From Hungatella effluvii (lineage in GTDB: Bacteria > Bacillota > Clostridia > Lachnospirales > Lachnospiraceae): a DNA stretch of 36,489 nucleotides. The position numbers and the translations under genes were made by a program. Positions 1 through 7,268 of the stretch are shown here, in pieces. Position 1 is the stretch's first letter. Each line of letters starts with the position of its first letter. Location: NCBI RefSeq assembly GCF_003201875.1, contig NZ_QJKD01000032.1:1-36489 (forward strand), given 5' to 3'. Under the pieces are notes generated by a model that saw only the letters and a program-made list of their open reading frames with translations, was not told where the DNA came from and ran no database searches.

Positions 1-22
1 AGACTATACTTAAAAACAAAGC

Positions 23-78
23 AACACCGCTGTGAAACCCTTATAGAATAGGGCTTCCAGCGGTGTTTGAATTTTTTT
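23..78. terminator. Bidirectional rho-independent terminator
   Basis: A 10-bp perfect stem (AACACCGCTG at 23-32, CAGCGGTGTT at 58-67) has a second small stem inside its loop (CCCTTA/TAGGG). On the plus strand it is followed by a run of seven T (72-78), ending a gene that lies left of the window. On the minus strand the outer side is also T-rich (TTTGTTTTTA), so it can serve the zinc-ribbon gene at 189-746 too. Between 79 and 188 I see nothing further. Confidence 0.85.
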
Positions 79-188
79 ACTGTCAAAGACGGGATTATAT
101 AACGAAGTACTGGAAAAAACAATCATTTCATCGAAATTTGGCAGGAAATCACCGGTTCCTGTTAAGCTGTCCCCAACTCTTTCTTCCC

Positions 189-746
189 TTACGGAATCGG
201 CGGGAACACAGAGATAATCCCCAGAATAACCGCTGCGATAATAATAATCGCCGCCAGACGCCTGTCCTTTAAAATCAGAGGATTCCTCCAGCCGTTTTCA
301 CCCTCCTCATCTTCCGAGTCTCCGTCATCGTCCAAATCCCCCTCCGCTTCCGAATCCTCAGCAGCCACATAATCCTCATCGACCTCCGCGTTCTCCTTCA
401 TGCTCTCCCACTCCTTCAGATATCCCTGGGCAGCCAAAAGATCGGAGGCGCGCACATAGATCTTTTCCCCAAAAATCGAGTAGCCCATGTAGACCCTCAT
501 ATATTCGCCGCTCTCCTCATCCACGGAGTACGATGGAATTCCATGATTCTCCAATATTCCCTGCAGCAGCTTCGCCTCTATGTGATCGCTGACTGTCGTC
601 AGCATCTCCACATCGACACCCTCAGACGCGAATTCCGCTTTGCCATTTTCCCCCTCCTCTTTTTTGACGAGCGGGGTCTGGCAGTCCGTGCATACCTCTC
701 TTCCATCTAAAAACTCCGCTCCGCAATTGGGACACTTCATCGTCAT
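189..746 (-). CDS. Zinc-ribbon, DUF2007-like membrane-anchored protein
   Basis: A 185-residue protein of unknown function. A four-cysteine zinc ribbon opens it (C5, C8, C19, C22, in CPNC...CTDC). Next comes a domain of about 75 residues resembling DUF2007 'putative signal transducing protein' (it contains HIEAKLLQGILENHGIPSY), then a very acidic Asp/Glu linker, and one C-terminal hydrophobic helix (LAAIIIIAAVILGIISV) that should anchor it in the membrane. The frame is open further upstream (to 806), but GGGAGG sits 8 nt before the ATG at 746, which places the zinc ribbon at the N-terminus, so that start is preferred. It stands alone, divergent from the Rrf2 gene. DUF2007 proteins are poorly characterised; the metal-binding head plus acidic linker suggests a scaffold or sensor, but that is a guess. 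Confidence 0.8.
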   Translation of the reverse strand: MTMKCPNCGAEFLDGREVCTDCQTPLVKKEEGENGKAEFASEGVDVEMLTTVSDHIEAKLLQGILENHGIPSYSVDEESGEYMRVYMGYSIFGEKIYVRASDLLAAQGYLKEWESMKENAEVDEDYVAAEDSEAEGDLDDDGDSEDEEGENGWRNPLILKDRRLAAIIIIAAVILGIISVFPPIP

Positions 747-837
747 AGCACATACCTCCCTTTCCGGGCCACTTTCGGTATACAGGCAGCCATTCTTTTC
801 ATCCATTATACCATAAAATCCCTGTGTGTAAAAACTG

Positions 838-866
838 TTTACATTTGTCTCCGCATCGTGTAAAAT
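838..866 (+). promoter_or_regulatory. Sigma-A promoter of the Rrf2-tcdA operon
   Basis: TTTACA (838-843), a 17-nt spacer and TAAAAT (861-866) form a near-consensus housekeeping promoter about 50 nt before the Rrf2 ATG at 917. An imperfect dyad TCCTA (875-879)/TAGGA (898-902) just downstream could be an autoregulatory site, but it is too short to rely on. Confidence 0.7.
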
Positions 867-916
867 ACTTTATATCCTACTAAACAGATAAGAATGATAG
901 GAAGGAGAACGACACC

Positions 917-1351
917 ATGAAAATCTCTACAAAGGGACGGTATGCCCTTCGTATGATGCTGGAATTCGCTCTGCATCCGGGTGAATGTACGAAAATCAAC
1001 CAGGTAGCCGAACGCCAGCAGATATCAGACAAATATTTGGAACAGATTGTGACGATTTTAAGCCGCGCCGGCTATGTCAAGAGCATGAGAGGCGCCCAGG
1101 GCGGCTATTATCTGACGAAGGAGCCTGCCGATTATACAGTTGGCATGATCCTGCGTCTCACTGAAGGCAGCCTTGCCCCTGTAGCGTGTATGGAGGACGA
1201 ATTAAACCAGTGTGTGCGTTCCGGCCACTGCGCTACCTTAACCGTGTGGAAACAACTGGATCAGGCGATTAACGGGGTTGTAGACAGCATTACACTCGCT
1301 GATCTGGTGGAAGAACAGAAGAAACTGGATGGTGACAGTTATGATTCATGA
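917..1351 (+). CDS. Rrf2-family regulator, IscR-like
   Basis: A 144-residue DNA-binding regulator with the standard Rrf2 length and layout: N-terminal winged helix (KISTKGRYALRMMLEFA, then KYLEQIVTILSRAGYVKSMRG with the wing GAQGGYYL) and a dimerisation helix. Three cysteines, C91, C99 and C105, sit in the loop where IscR carries its Fe-S ligands C92, C98 and C104, so a bound iron-sulfur cluster and redox or iron sensing are plausible. The GGAGA ribosome site lies 9-10 nt before the ATG. The last codons overlap the start of tcdA, so the two are co-translated. In B. subtilis the Rrf2 regulator CymR also lies near the tcdA homologue yrvM, so this pairing is not unusual. CymR-like control of sulfur genes is the main alternative to an IscR role. 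Confidence 0.88.
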   Translation: MKISTKGRYALRMMLEFALHPGECTKINQVAERQQISDKYLEQIVTILSRAGYVKSMRGAQGGYYLTKEPADYTVGMILRLTEGSLAPVACMEDELNQCVRSGHCATLTVWKQLDQAINGVVDSITLADLVEEQKKLDGDSYDS

Positions 1352-2063
1352 ATTCTCACGGAGTGAACTCCTAATGGGAAAGGACTCCATGGAAAAGCTG
1401 GCAGGCTCCTGTGTCGCCGTCTTCGGCGTCGGCGGAGTGGGATCCCACTGCATCGAGGCCCTGGCCAGAGGAGGCGTCGGCCGTCTTGTCCTGATTGACA
1501 ACGATACCGTCTCCATCACCAACATCAACCGGCAGAGTATTGCTTATCACAGCACCGTCGGCATGTACAAGACTCAGGTCATGAAGACGCGGATACTGGA
1601 CATGAATCCACAGGCGGAAGTCTTTGCATTTGAGACCTTTGTCCTCCTCGATAACATAGAAAATCTGTTTGAACAGATTCCCTGTAAAGTCAACTACATC
1701 ATAGATGCCATCGACACTGTCACAGCCAAGCTGGCCCTGGCCCAATACGCCATTGACCACGAAATCCCATTCATTGCCTCTATGGGAACCGGTAACAAAC
1801 TTCATCCGGAACTGTTTGAGATCACGGATTTATCGAAAACATCGGTCTGTCCGCTCTGCAAAGTCATGCGCCGGGAACTGAAGAAACGGGGTATCACTTC
1901 TCTGAAAGTTCTGTACTCCAGGGAAGAGCCGCTGAAGCCGCTGGAAACCAGCACAGAAGTCACCTCGAAGCGCGCCGTGCCAGGCAGCGTCTCTTTCGTT
2001 CCCCCAGTCGCGGGTCTCCTCATCGCAGGGGAAGTGATACGCGAGCTGACAGGGAAGAATTAG
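1341..2063 (+). CDS. tcdA: tRNA threonylcarbamoyladenosine dehydratase (TcdA)
   Basis: A ThiF/MoeB/HesA (E1-like) family enzyme of 240 residues. TcdA uses ATP to dehydrate t6A at position 37 of ANN-decoding tRNAs into cyclic t6A. Visible hallmarks are the nucleotide-binding GVGGVG (residues 29-34), the following acidic LIDNDTV, the NINRQ arginine motif (61-65), and the C-terminal RAVPGSVSFVPPVAGL typical of the YgdL/CsdL branch. A CPLC pair (C170, C173) sits where E. coli has DPLA. An in-frame ATG exists at 1329, but 1341 has the better upstream purines (GGATGGTGA) and gives the usual N-terminus; it overlaps the Rrf2 gene by 11 nt. Confidence 0.88.
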   Translation: MIHEFSRSELLMGKDSMEKLAGSCVAVFGVGGVGSHCIEALARGGVGRLVLIDNDTVSITNINRQSIAYHSTVGMYKTQVMKTRILDMNPQAEVFAFETFVLLDNIENLFEQIPCKVNYIIDAIDTVTAKLALAQYAIDHEIPFIASMGTGNKLHPELFEITDLSKTSVCPLCKVMRRELKKRGITSLKVLYSREEPLKPLETSTEVTSKRAVPGSVSFVPPVAGLLIAGEVIRELTGKN

Positions 2064-2113
2064 ATGCAGGACAGTAAATCCTGCTTCAAACAAATCTGCA
2101 AAACAAAAAAACG

Positions 2114-2166
2114 GAAGCATTTAAGGGCCGCTCTCCATATCCCGGCCTCTCAAACGCTTCCATTTC
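2114..2166. terminator. Bidirectional terminator between tcdA and NSS transporter
   Basis: GGAAGC (2114-2119) pairs with GCTTCC (2157-2162), with further pairing of the internal GGCC blocks. The right side reads ATTTCTTT and the left side, seen from the minus strand, reads GTTTTTTTG. The two flanking genes converge here, so one hairpin can stop both. Confidence 0.75.
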
Positions 2167-2172
2167 TTTACT

Positions 2173-3537
2173 CTAGAACTTGGCAATATACCCCTGAATA
2201 AAGATTACCAGCACGATCAGAGGCAGGACAAATGTCACATATCCTCTCACCCATCTCGGGAACTTAATTCCCTTTCCTTCGTTGGCTTCCTTCATAAAAT
2301 TCTCAAATCCCCAGCCGTATCTTGTGGTACAGAAGGCCAGATAGATGAGACTTCCCAGCGGAAGCAGATTGTTACTGATAATAAAGTCCTCTAAATCCAG
2401 GACATTGCTGCCTTCACCGAATGGCATGAAGCCGCTCCACAGATTAAATCCCAGCACACACGGCAGGGAAAGCAAGATCACTGCAGCCGCGTTGCACAGT
2501 ACGGCTTTCTTAATGGTACATCCCGTCAAATCCGTGGCAAATGACACGATATTCTGGAACACGGCGATAACCGTGGATACAGCCGCAAATGACATAAACA
2601 GGAAGAACAGCGATCCCACCAGTCTTCCGCCCGCCATATTATTAAACACATTCGGCAGTGTCACAAAGATCAGCTTCGGTCCCTGGCCCGGTTCAATACT
2701 GAATGCAAAGCATGCAGGGAAAATGATCAGTCCGGCCATAAAGGCTACAAAGGTATCGAGAATCGTAACGGAAATCGCCTCGCCCATCAGGCTGCGCTCC
2801 TTGCCGATATAGCTTCCGAAAATCGCCAGGGCGCCGATTCCCAGGCTCAGCGTAAAGAACGCCTGCCCCATGGCTGCGAAAATTACTTCTCCCAGTCCGG
2901 CTTCCTGAATCTTTCCGAAGTCAGGCTTTAAATAGAATTCCAGTCCCGGTCCGCTGTTGTCCATCATGACCGAGTGTACCGCCAGAATCACCATCAGAAC
3001 CAGCAGGCAGACCATCATCACCTTGGTGATCTTTTCCACGCCGCCCTGCAGCCCCTTCGCGCAGACCGCGAAGCCTCCGATTACCACAAGAATCATAAAT
3101 ACAGCCATCAGAACGGGATTTGCCAGCATTCCCTCGAATTGCGCGCCAACACCGGCAGCATCCAGCCCCGTAAAATCACCTTTTGCCATCTTGAAGAAAT
3201 ATAAGATCATCCAACCGGCGACCGTGGTGTAAAACATCATCAGGATGTAATTTCCTGCCATGCCCAGATATTTGGCGTAATGCCACTTCGTTCCTTTTGG
3301 CTCCAGCACATCATAGGACAGCGCCACACTTCTCTGGCTTGCCCGTCCCACTGCAAATTCCATAACTACGATCGGCAGACCCAGTATCACTAAGAATACC
3401 GCGTAAATTAATACGAATGCCGCGCCGCCGTACTGGCCTACGATGTATGGAAAACGCCATACATTGCCGAGTCCGATTGCGCATCCCGCTGAAATAAGAA
3501 TAAAGCCCAGCCGGGATGAAAATTTTTCTCTCCCCAT
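2173..3537 (-). CDS. Sodium-dependent NSS-family transporter
   Basis: A 454-residue neurotransmitter:sodium symporter (SNF) family protein, predicted to take up an amino acid or small amine with sodium. The first helix shows the family signature GNVWRFPY (residues 24-31), followed by GQYGGAAFVLIY and GLPIVVMEFAVGR. About 11 hydrophobic helices can be counted, the usual number for bacterial members (Tyt1 type), and length is normal. AGGAGA lies 7 nt before the ATG. It is a single-gene unit: a palindromic promoter upstream (3614-3642) and a terminator downstream. The substrate cannot be read from sequence; Tyr, Trp or other neutral amino acids are typical. Confidence 0.92.
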   Translation of the reverse strand: MGREKFSSRLGFILISAGCAIGLGNVWRFPYIVGQYGGAAFVLIYAVFLVILGLPIVVMEFAVGRASQRSVALSYDVLEPKGTKWHYAKYLGMAGNYILMMFYTTVAGWMILYFFKMAKGDFTGLDAAGVGAQFEGMLANPVLMAVFMILVVIGGFAVCAKGLQGGVEKITKVMMVCLLVLMVILAVHSVMMDNSGPGLEFYLKPDFGKIQEAGLGEVIFAAMGQAFFTLSLGIGALAIFGSYIGKERSLMGEAISVTILDTFVAFMAGLIIFPACFAFSIEPGQGPKLIFVTLPNVFNNMAGGRLVGSLFFLFMSFAAVSTVIAVFQNIVSFATDLTGCTIKKAVLCNAAAVILLSLPCVLGFNLWSGFMPFGEGSNVLDLEDFIISNNLLPLGSLIYLAFCTTRYGWGFENFMKEANEGKGIKFPRWVRGYVTFVLPLIVLVIFIQGYIAKF

Positions 3538-3613
3538 ACTCTTTCTCTCCTGGTTGTTTAAATTCGATCCGCCGGATCAGCCAAAATCAGCTTCTTTCTG
3601 ACCAAAACGGCAA

Positions 3614-3642
3614 AGATTCTGTACCATTATAGCACAGAATCT
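3614..3642 (-). promoter_or_regulatory. Extended -10 promoter inside a perfect 9-bp dyad (operator)
   Basis: On the minus strand AGATTCTGT (3642-3634) and ACAGAATCT (3622-3614) form a perfect inverted repeat with an 11-nt spacer. The spacer carries TATAAT (3630-3625), preceded by TGC, so it is an extended -10 (TGnTATAAT) with no recognisable -35. A dimeric repressor bound to the dyad would cover the promoter core. The NSS transporter ATG (3537) lies about 80 nt downstream. Confidence 0.65.
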
Positions 3643-3684
3643 CTGTTGTGGCTACTTCATATTATACTGTATACGATACCGTTT

Positions 3685-4611
3685 CTAACGCCTGATGGAA
3701 GCCGCCATCCGGTGGTAGGTATGCCGCACACCGCGGATCACCGTTCCATATTCCAGGATATTTTCAGGCAGTGCCATGCCGCCGTATCCGGCGTCTCCCA
3801 GATGATGCATATCCGTTCCGGTCATCTTGCACATCAGCGCAATCTCCCGGATGGTAGCCGGATCCGAGCCCTCCTGGGAGGTTCCTATCGCCGTCAGAGT
3901 CAGAGCCCCCAGCTCATGAGCATAGGAGACCAGCCCTCGTATATACTCCATGGTAATTCCCGGGACCGTCCCTGGAGCCGGCATAAGAATCACATCGGCT
4001 CCTGCTTGGCGAAACAGCTTCACATCCTCCCGCGTGAGGATCTTCTCTCCCGCCTCAGAGAGAATTCCCGCCGCGTGCATCTTTCCGGCCACCAGGACAA
4101 TGCTGTCACCGAATTCCTTCCGGTAAACCGCCAGCGTCTCTTCAATAGCCCGGTTGGTGACACCGACACCCGGATTCCCCGTCAGAACAATGAAATCGAC
4201 GCCCATATCGACCGCCTTCTTCGCATTTTCCAGCGTTCCCAGACGGCCTCCCGTAATTCCCCACATGGCGTCCGCCTCCACCGTGCTTTCCACGCCCTGT
4301 TCCTTTGGCTCCAGGTTGATGCCCACAGGACGCCCGGTCAGCTCCTTCACCTTCCGGATCAGATCCCCTTTGTCAACAGGCGGAAGACCGTTGATTACAG
4401 GGTTATCCACATCAAAGATATTTAACAGAATCACATCGGCGCCCATGGCCGCGGCCAGCTCCGCATTGCTCACATCTCCCAGCATGGGCTGTAAATTTCC
4501 GATGGTCTCACAGACCAGCACCCGGCCCTCGCTGGAGGCAATGGATTCCACCAGTTCTTTTCCGTTCATTTTCTTAAAATCCGATGCATTGCAATTTAAA
4601 AAACGTTTCAC
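3685..4611 (-). CDS. Uncharacterised TIM-barrel-like protein (DUF7916-type)
   Basis: A 308-residue soluble protein whose alternating strand/helix pattern, with GADVILLN, GVDFIVLTGNPG, VLVAGKMHAAG and GADVILMPAPGTVPG segments, looks like a (beta/alpha)8 barrel with phosphate-binding-type Gly-rich loops. I associate this family with DUF7916 and with annotations such as 'PEP phosphonomutase-like', but no activity is established here. The start is GTG at 4611, placed by AGGAG 8 nt upstream. That GTG overlaps the TGA of the 44-residue ORF before it (GTGA), so translation is probably coupled. It is the last gene of a small operon driven from about 5006. I see no clear terminator after it. Confidence 0.6.
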   Translation of the reverse strand: MKRFLNCNASDFKKMNGKELVESIASSEGRVLVCETIGNLQPMLGDVSNAELAAAMGADVILLNIFDVDNPVINGLPPVDKGDLIRKVKELTGRPVGINLEPKEQGVESTVEADAMWGITGGRLGTLENAKKAVDMGVDFIVLTGNPGVGVTNRAIEETLAVYRKEFGDSIVLVAGKMHAAGILSEAGEKILTREDVKLFRQAGADVILMPAPGTVPGITMEYIRGLVSYAHELGALTLTAIGTSQEGSDPATIREIALMCKMTGTDMHHLGDAGYGGMALPENILEYGTVIRGVRHTYHRMAASIRR

Positions 4612-4742
4612 TGTTTTTTCTCCTTTCCCGTTGGAAATGACTGGTTCCCATGCTTCACCTTATATTTATCGCTGCTGAAATTCCTTCCGTGAAACAGAAG
4701 CGTAACAAACACGATACCGAGGCATACCATCTGATATCTCAT
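4608..4742 (-). CDS. 44-residue membrane mini-ORF, coupled to both neighbours
   Basis: A short ORF, MRYQMVCLGIVFVTLLFHGR..., with one hydrophobic segment and a basic tail. Its ATG (4742) overlaps the TGA of the 70-codon ORF before it (ATGA), and its own TGA (4610-4608) overlaps the GTG of the TIM-barrel gene (GTGA). Two readings fit. It may be the C-terminal third of one DUF3784-like small membrane protein broken by a one-base frameshift, or a genuine second small membrane protein translated by coupling. No independent ribosome site is obvious, which slightly favours the frameshift reading. Confidence 0.5.
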   Translation of the reverse strand: MRYQMVCLGIVFVTLLFHGRNFSSDKYKVKHGNQSFPTGKEKKQ

Positions 4743-4945
4743 CTCCAGATGAAGCGCCCCAGCGCCAGACAGGCGGCCGCATCTACGAGAAACAACGCCC
4801 CTTCCACCCTGGAAAGACGTTTCATATCGTAGTCCTCCTGTTTAAATGTCGTTCCATTAAAGATCAGCATGTCCTTCCCCAGAAACATGAAAACTGCCCC
4901 CCCAGACATATAATACCCGTAAACAGAAAAATAAAATCCATACAT
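4739..4945 (-). CDS. Small membrane protein, DUF3784-like N-terminal part
   Basis: A 68-residue ORF with two hydrophobic segments flanking a hydrophilic loop (LIFNGTTFKQEDYDMKRLSRVEG). The loop position and its xxYDxKRLxRVxG pattern recall DUF3784 proteins, which are about 100 residues with three helices; this one stops after the second helix at FIWR. ATG 4945 is preferred over the in-frame GTG 4951 because AAAGGGGG lies just upstream. The missing third helix appears in the next ORF in the -1 frame, so this may be one frameshifted gene. Function unknown. Confidence 0.5.
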   Translation of the reverse strand: MYGFYFSVYGYYMSGGAVFMFLGKDMLIFNGTTFKQEDYDMKRLSRVEGALFLVDAAACLALGRFIWR

Positions 4946-4977
4946 CCCCACCCCCTTTATATTTAATACTTGATACT

Positions 4978-5006
4978 ATTATAAAGGAAGAATCCCCATA
5001 ATACAA
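4978..5006 (-). promoter_or_regulatory. Sigma-A promoter of the mini-ORF/TIM-barrel operon
   Basis: On the minus strand TTGTAT (5006-5001), 17 nt, TATAAT (4983-4978). It is about 33 nt before the first ATG (4945) of the three-ORF operon. Confidence 0.7.
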
Positions 5007-5060
5007 TTATTTTGCATGGCCTGTTTCATATACTGCAACAGCCAGCAACTATTCCTAAAA

Positions 5061-5096
5061 TAAAAACACAGCATCTGCCTTCGGTCAGGCAGATGC
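5061..5096 (-). terminator. Terminator of glycan locus 1 operon
   Basis: A 10-bp perfect stem, GCATCTGCCT/AGGCAGATGC (5071-5080 and 5087-5096) with a 6-nt loop, is followed on the minus strand by TGTGTTTTTATTTTA. It lies 27 nt after the GH105 stop and ends the five-gene SBP-permease-permease-GH2-GH105 transcript. Confidence 0.88.
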
Positions 5097-5123
5097 CGCG
5101 CATTCATACTTCATTCATACTCT

Positions 5124-7247
5124 TTATTCCATACGAACAGCCTGGTCCAGCTCAATTCCCGCCAATAATACAATCCCAATACCATGGGTATCATTCAGCG
5201 TCCATCCAAGCGTATCCCGGTAGTAATCGCCGGAGAAGGAGTAGAAGGAGCCGCGGCAGATTCCATATACATTGCCAAAACGGTCCAGAGCTGTCTGTTT
5301 TAAGCCTTCCCACGCCTTCATGGCCGATGCCAGGAGTTTTTTGCCTAAAGCGTCTTCGATCCAGCCAAATCTGACCGCCCGGCTGAAGCCGTATATAAAC
5401 ATGGCGGTACAGGAAGCCTCCTCATAGGATTCCGGGAGCGTCAGCACCTGATGCCACAATCCTCTGCTTCCCTGCAAGGCCACGTATCCCTCACAAAGGC
5501 TTGTAAAGAATTCCAGGATACTGCCTCTGTCTTTATGGTCCTGAGGCAGATATTCCAACAGCTCCGATATGGAAAACAGCGCCCATCCATTGCCTCTTCC
5601 CCACGGTACCTGTGTGGCCGCTTCCACATGAAAATCGTATACATGGCTCATGATCTTATACTCCGGCATATACAGATATTTTTTAAACATCAGCACCTGA
5701 TTCGCCGCGTCATCCAGGTACTTTGCGTCTCCGGTCAGTTTTGCGTACCGGCATAAAAACGGAATACTCATATAGAGATCATCGACCCACATGGTCGTAT
5801 GGCCCTCTCCCAGGCGGCAGAAGGCCCCATCTTCCCTTCGGGACTGTCCGCTATGGATATAGCTGCCGATCCGGTCGGCCGTCATTTTGACATTCCCGTC
5901 CATTTTGTCTTTGTAAAATTCCAGCATGGCAGAGCCGAAGGAGCCACAGGTATCCAGCGAGTCCAGAACCACAAGCTGGTTATTGATCTCCGGGTAACCA
6001 TACGTCTTTGCATCCCACAGACTGTATTCATGCATGGCAGCACACTCATGGATATGTTTTCTTACATATTCCGTAATGTCCGGCCTGTCTAATACCCGGG
6101 CGGCCTGGGTCAGGCCGTAGAGCGTTACACCTAAAGGATAATTCCAGCGGCCAAAACAGGGATTCTCGAGATAGGGGCGAACTACCGTATGTTCAGCTGC
6201 TTTCCAGTAGCATTTCTCAGAATCACCGAACAAGCCGTAAAAGCCCGGAAGCTTCCAGTCAGGCTTTGCATCAAACAGACCCAGGTAAAGGCAGGGCCCC
6301 TTCACTCCATCCGCCCCAGGATTCATGAGCTTCAGCTTTGTACGGTCTTCATACTCTGCTGAAAACCTGACAGTCCAGCTGCTCTCCTCCGGACAGCGGG
6401 AACAGGCCAGCAGATCGTGGTTTCCAGCAGTTACTGTAATGTCACCGGACTCGATCCGTCTTCCATCCAAATAAATTTCAGCGCCGGAACAGGTAAAGGC
6501 AACCTTCTGTTTTCCCGGCAGATTCTGTCGGATTTTACTCCATATACAGGCCCACTTTCCTGGCCGGCGGCCAAAGACAGCCTCCAGATCCCCGGGAGAT
6601 TCCATTGTCTCACGCGTCTGAGCAGGATACCAGCAAAGCCCTGTATCCGCCTCGTTTCCATTTAGATCAATGTCCGGGACATTGACTCTTGGGCCGTCAA
6701 ACGGCTGGCTGTATACCAATCCGCCCTGTCCTTCTCTTTCTGCAAAAGGCGTCAGAAACGAAATCCAGCTCCAGACTGACAGCTCCGGTTCTAAATGGCA
6801 GCCGAAACCGGAGGTTCGTTTACAGCAGCGAAGCATCAGCGAATTCCAGCCGGCACCGCAGGGCAATACAACGGAGGTCATCTTCTGCTCATTATTTTCT
6901 TCATAAGGAGTGGATTCCCACAGCAGGCTGCCATTAAAATACACATCTGCCTGACTGTAACACCGTATCAGGAGTGTTCTGTTTTCGGAACTACTGCTGT
7001 AAAACTTAGCGGCAATTAATGCATACTGACCCATCAAAGCCTCCGGCAGCTTACCATTCAAATCCAGATTATAGCTTCCGTCTGCATCAGGAAGAAAGGA
7101 ATCATCACGAAACGCCCGGAATCGGAAAGAGCCGGCCGGGTTCTGTCCTATGTACCTCCCCGCAACGGTACTCATAATATCATGAAGCGGCGCATTGCGA
7201 GATTTCATACTGATATTGCTGTCAAAATACGTATTAAATGTCTCCAT
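5124..7247 (-). CDS. GH105 unsaturated rhamnogalacturonyl hydrolase with long N-terminal extension
   Basis: A 707-residue protein. Residues ~350-705 resemble GH105 (YteR/YesR) enzymes, which add water to the double bond of unsaturated uronic acid at the end of lyase-made oligosaccharides. Visible family features are the WVDDLYM segment with the catalytic Asp pair (489-490), VPWGRGNGWALF (548-558) and the alpha-barrel pattern. YteR has only ~370 residues; here residues 1-~330 are extra and beta-rich, with a GH2-like sugar-binding look (DVYFNGSLLWE, 101-111; AEIYLDGRRI, 256-265). There is no signal peptide, so it acts in the cytoplasm on imported oligosaccharides. AGAGGG lies 6 nt before the ATG. 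It is the last gene of locus 1, 21 nt after GH2. Substrate is inferred: pectic rhamnogalacturonan-I is most likely, but GH105 also contains enzymes for other uronate glycans. Confidence 0.85.
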   Translation of the reverse strand: METFNTYFDSNISMKSRNAPLHDIMSTVAGRYIGQNPAGSFRFRAFRDDSFLPDADGSYNLDLNGKLPEALMGQYALIAAKFYSSSSENRTLLIRCYSQADVYFNGSLLWESTPYEENNEQKMTSVVLPCGAGWNSLMLRCCKRTSGFGCHLEPELSVWSWISFLTPFAEREGQGGLVYSQPFDGPRVNVPDIDLNGNEADTGLCWYPAQTRETMESPGDLEAVFGRRPGKWACIWSKIRQNLPGKQKVAFTCSGAEIYLDGRRIESGDITVTAGNHDLLACSRCPEESSWTVRFSAEYEDRTKLKLMNPGADGVKGPCLYLGLFDAKPDWKLPGFYGLFGDSEKCYWKAAEHTVVRPYLENPCFGRWNYPLGVTLYGLTQAARVLDRPDITEYVRKHIHECAAMHEYSLWDAKTYGYPEINNQLVVLDSLDTCGSFGSAMLEFYKDKMDGNVKMTADRIGSYIHSGQSRREDGAFCRLGEGHTTMWVDDLYMSIPFLCRYAKLTGDAKYLDDAANQVLMFKKYLYMPEYKIMSHVYDFHVEAATQVPWGRGNGWALFSISELLEYLPQDHKDRGSILEFFTSLCEGYVALQGSRGLWHQVLTLPESYEEASCTAMFIYGFSRAVRFGWIEDALGKKLLASAMKAWEGLKQTALDRFGNVYGICRGSFYSFSGDYYRDTLGWTLNDTHGIGIVLLAGIELDQAVRME

Positions 7248-7268
7248 CGCTTTCCCTCTCTCCGAATA

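Noticed and set aside
3646..4425. 259-codon plus-strand ORF
   Set aside because: It is antisense to the TIM-barrel gene, with composition typical of a shadow frame (His/Arg/Ser rich, no domain).
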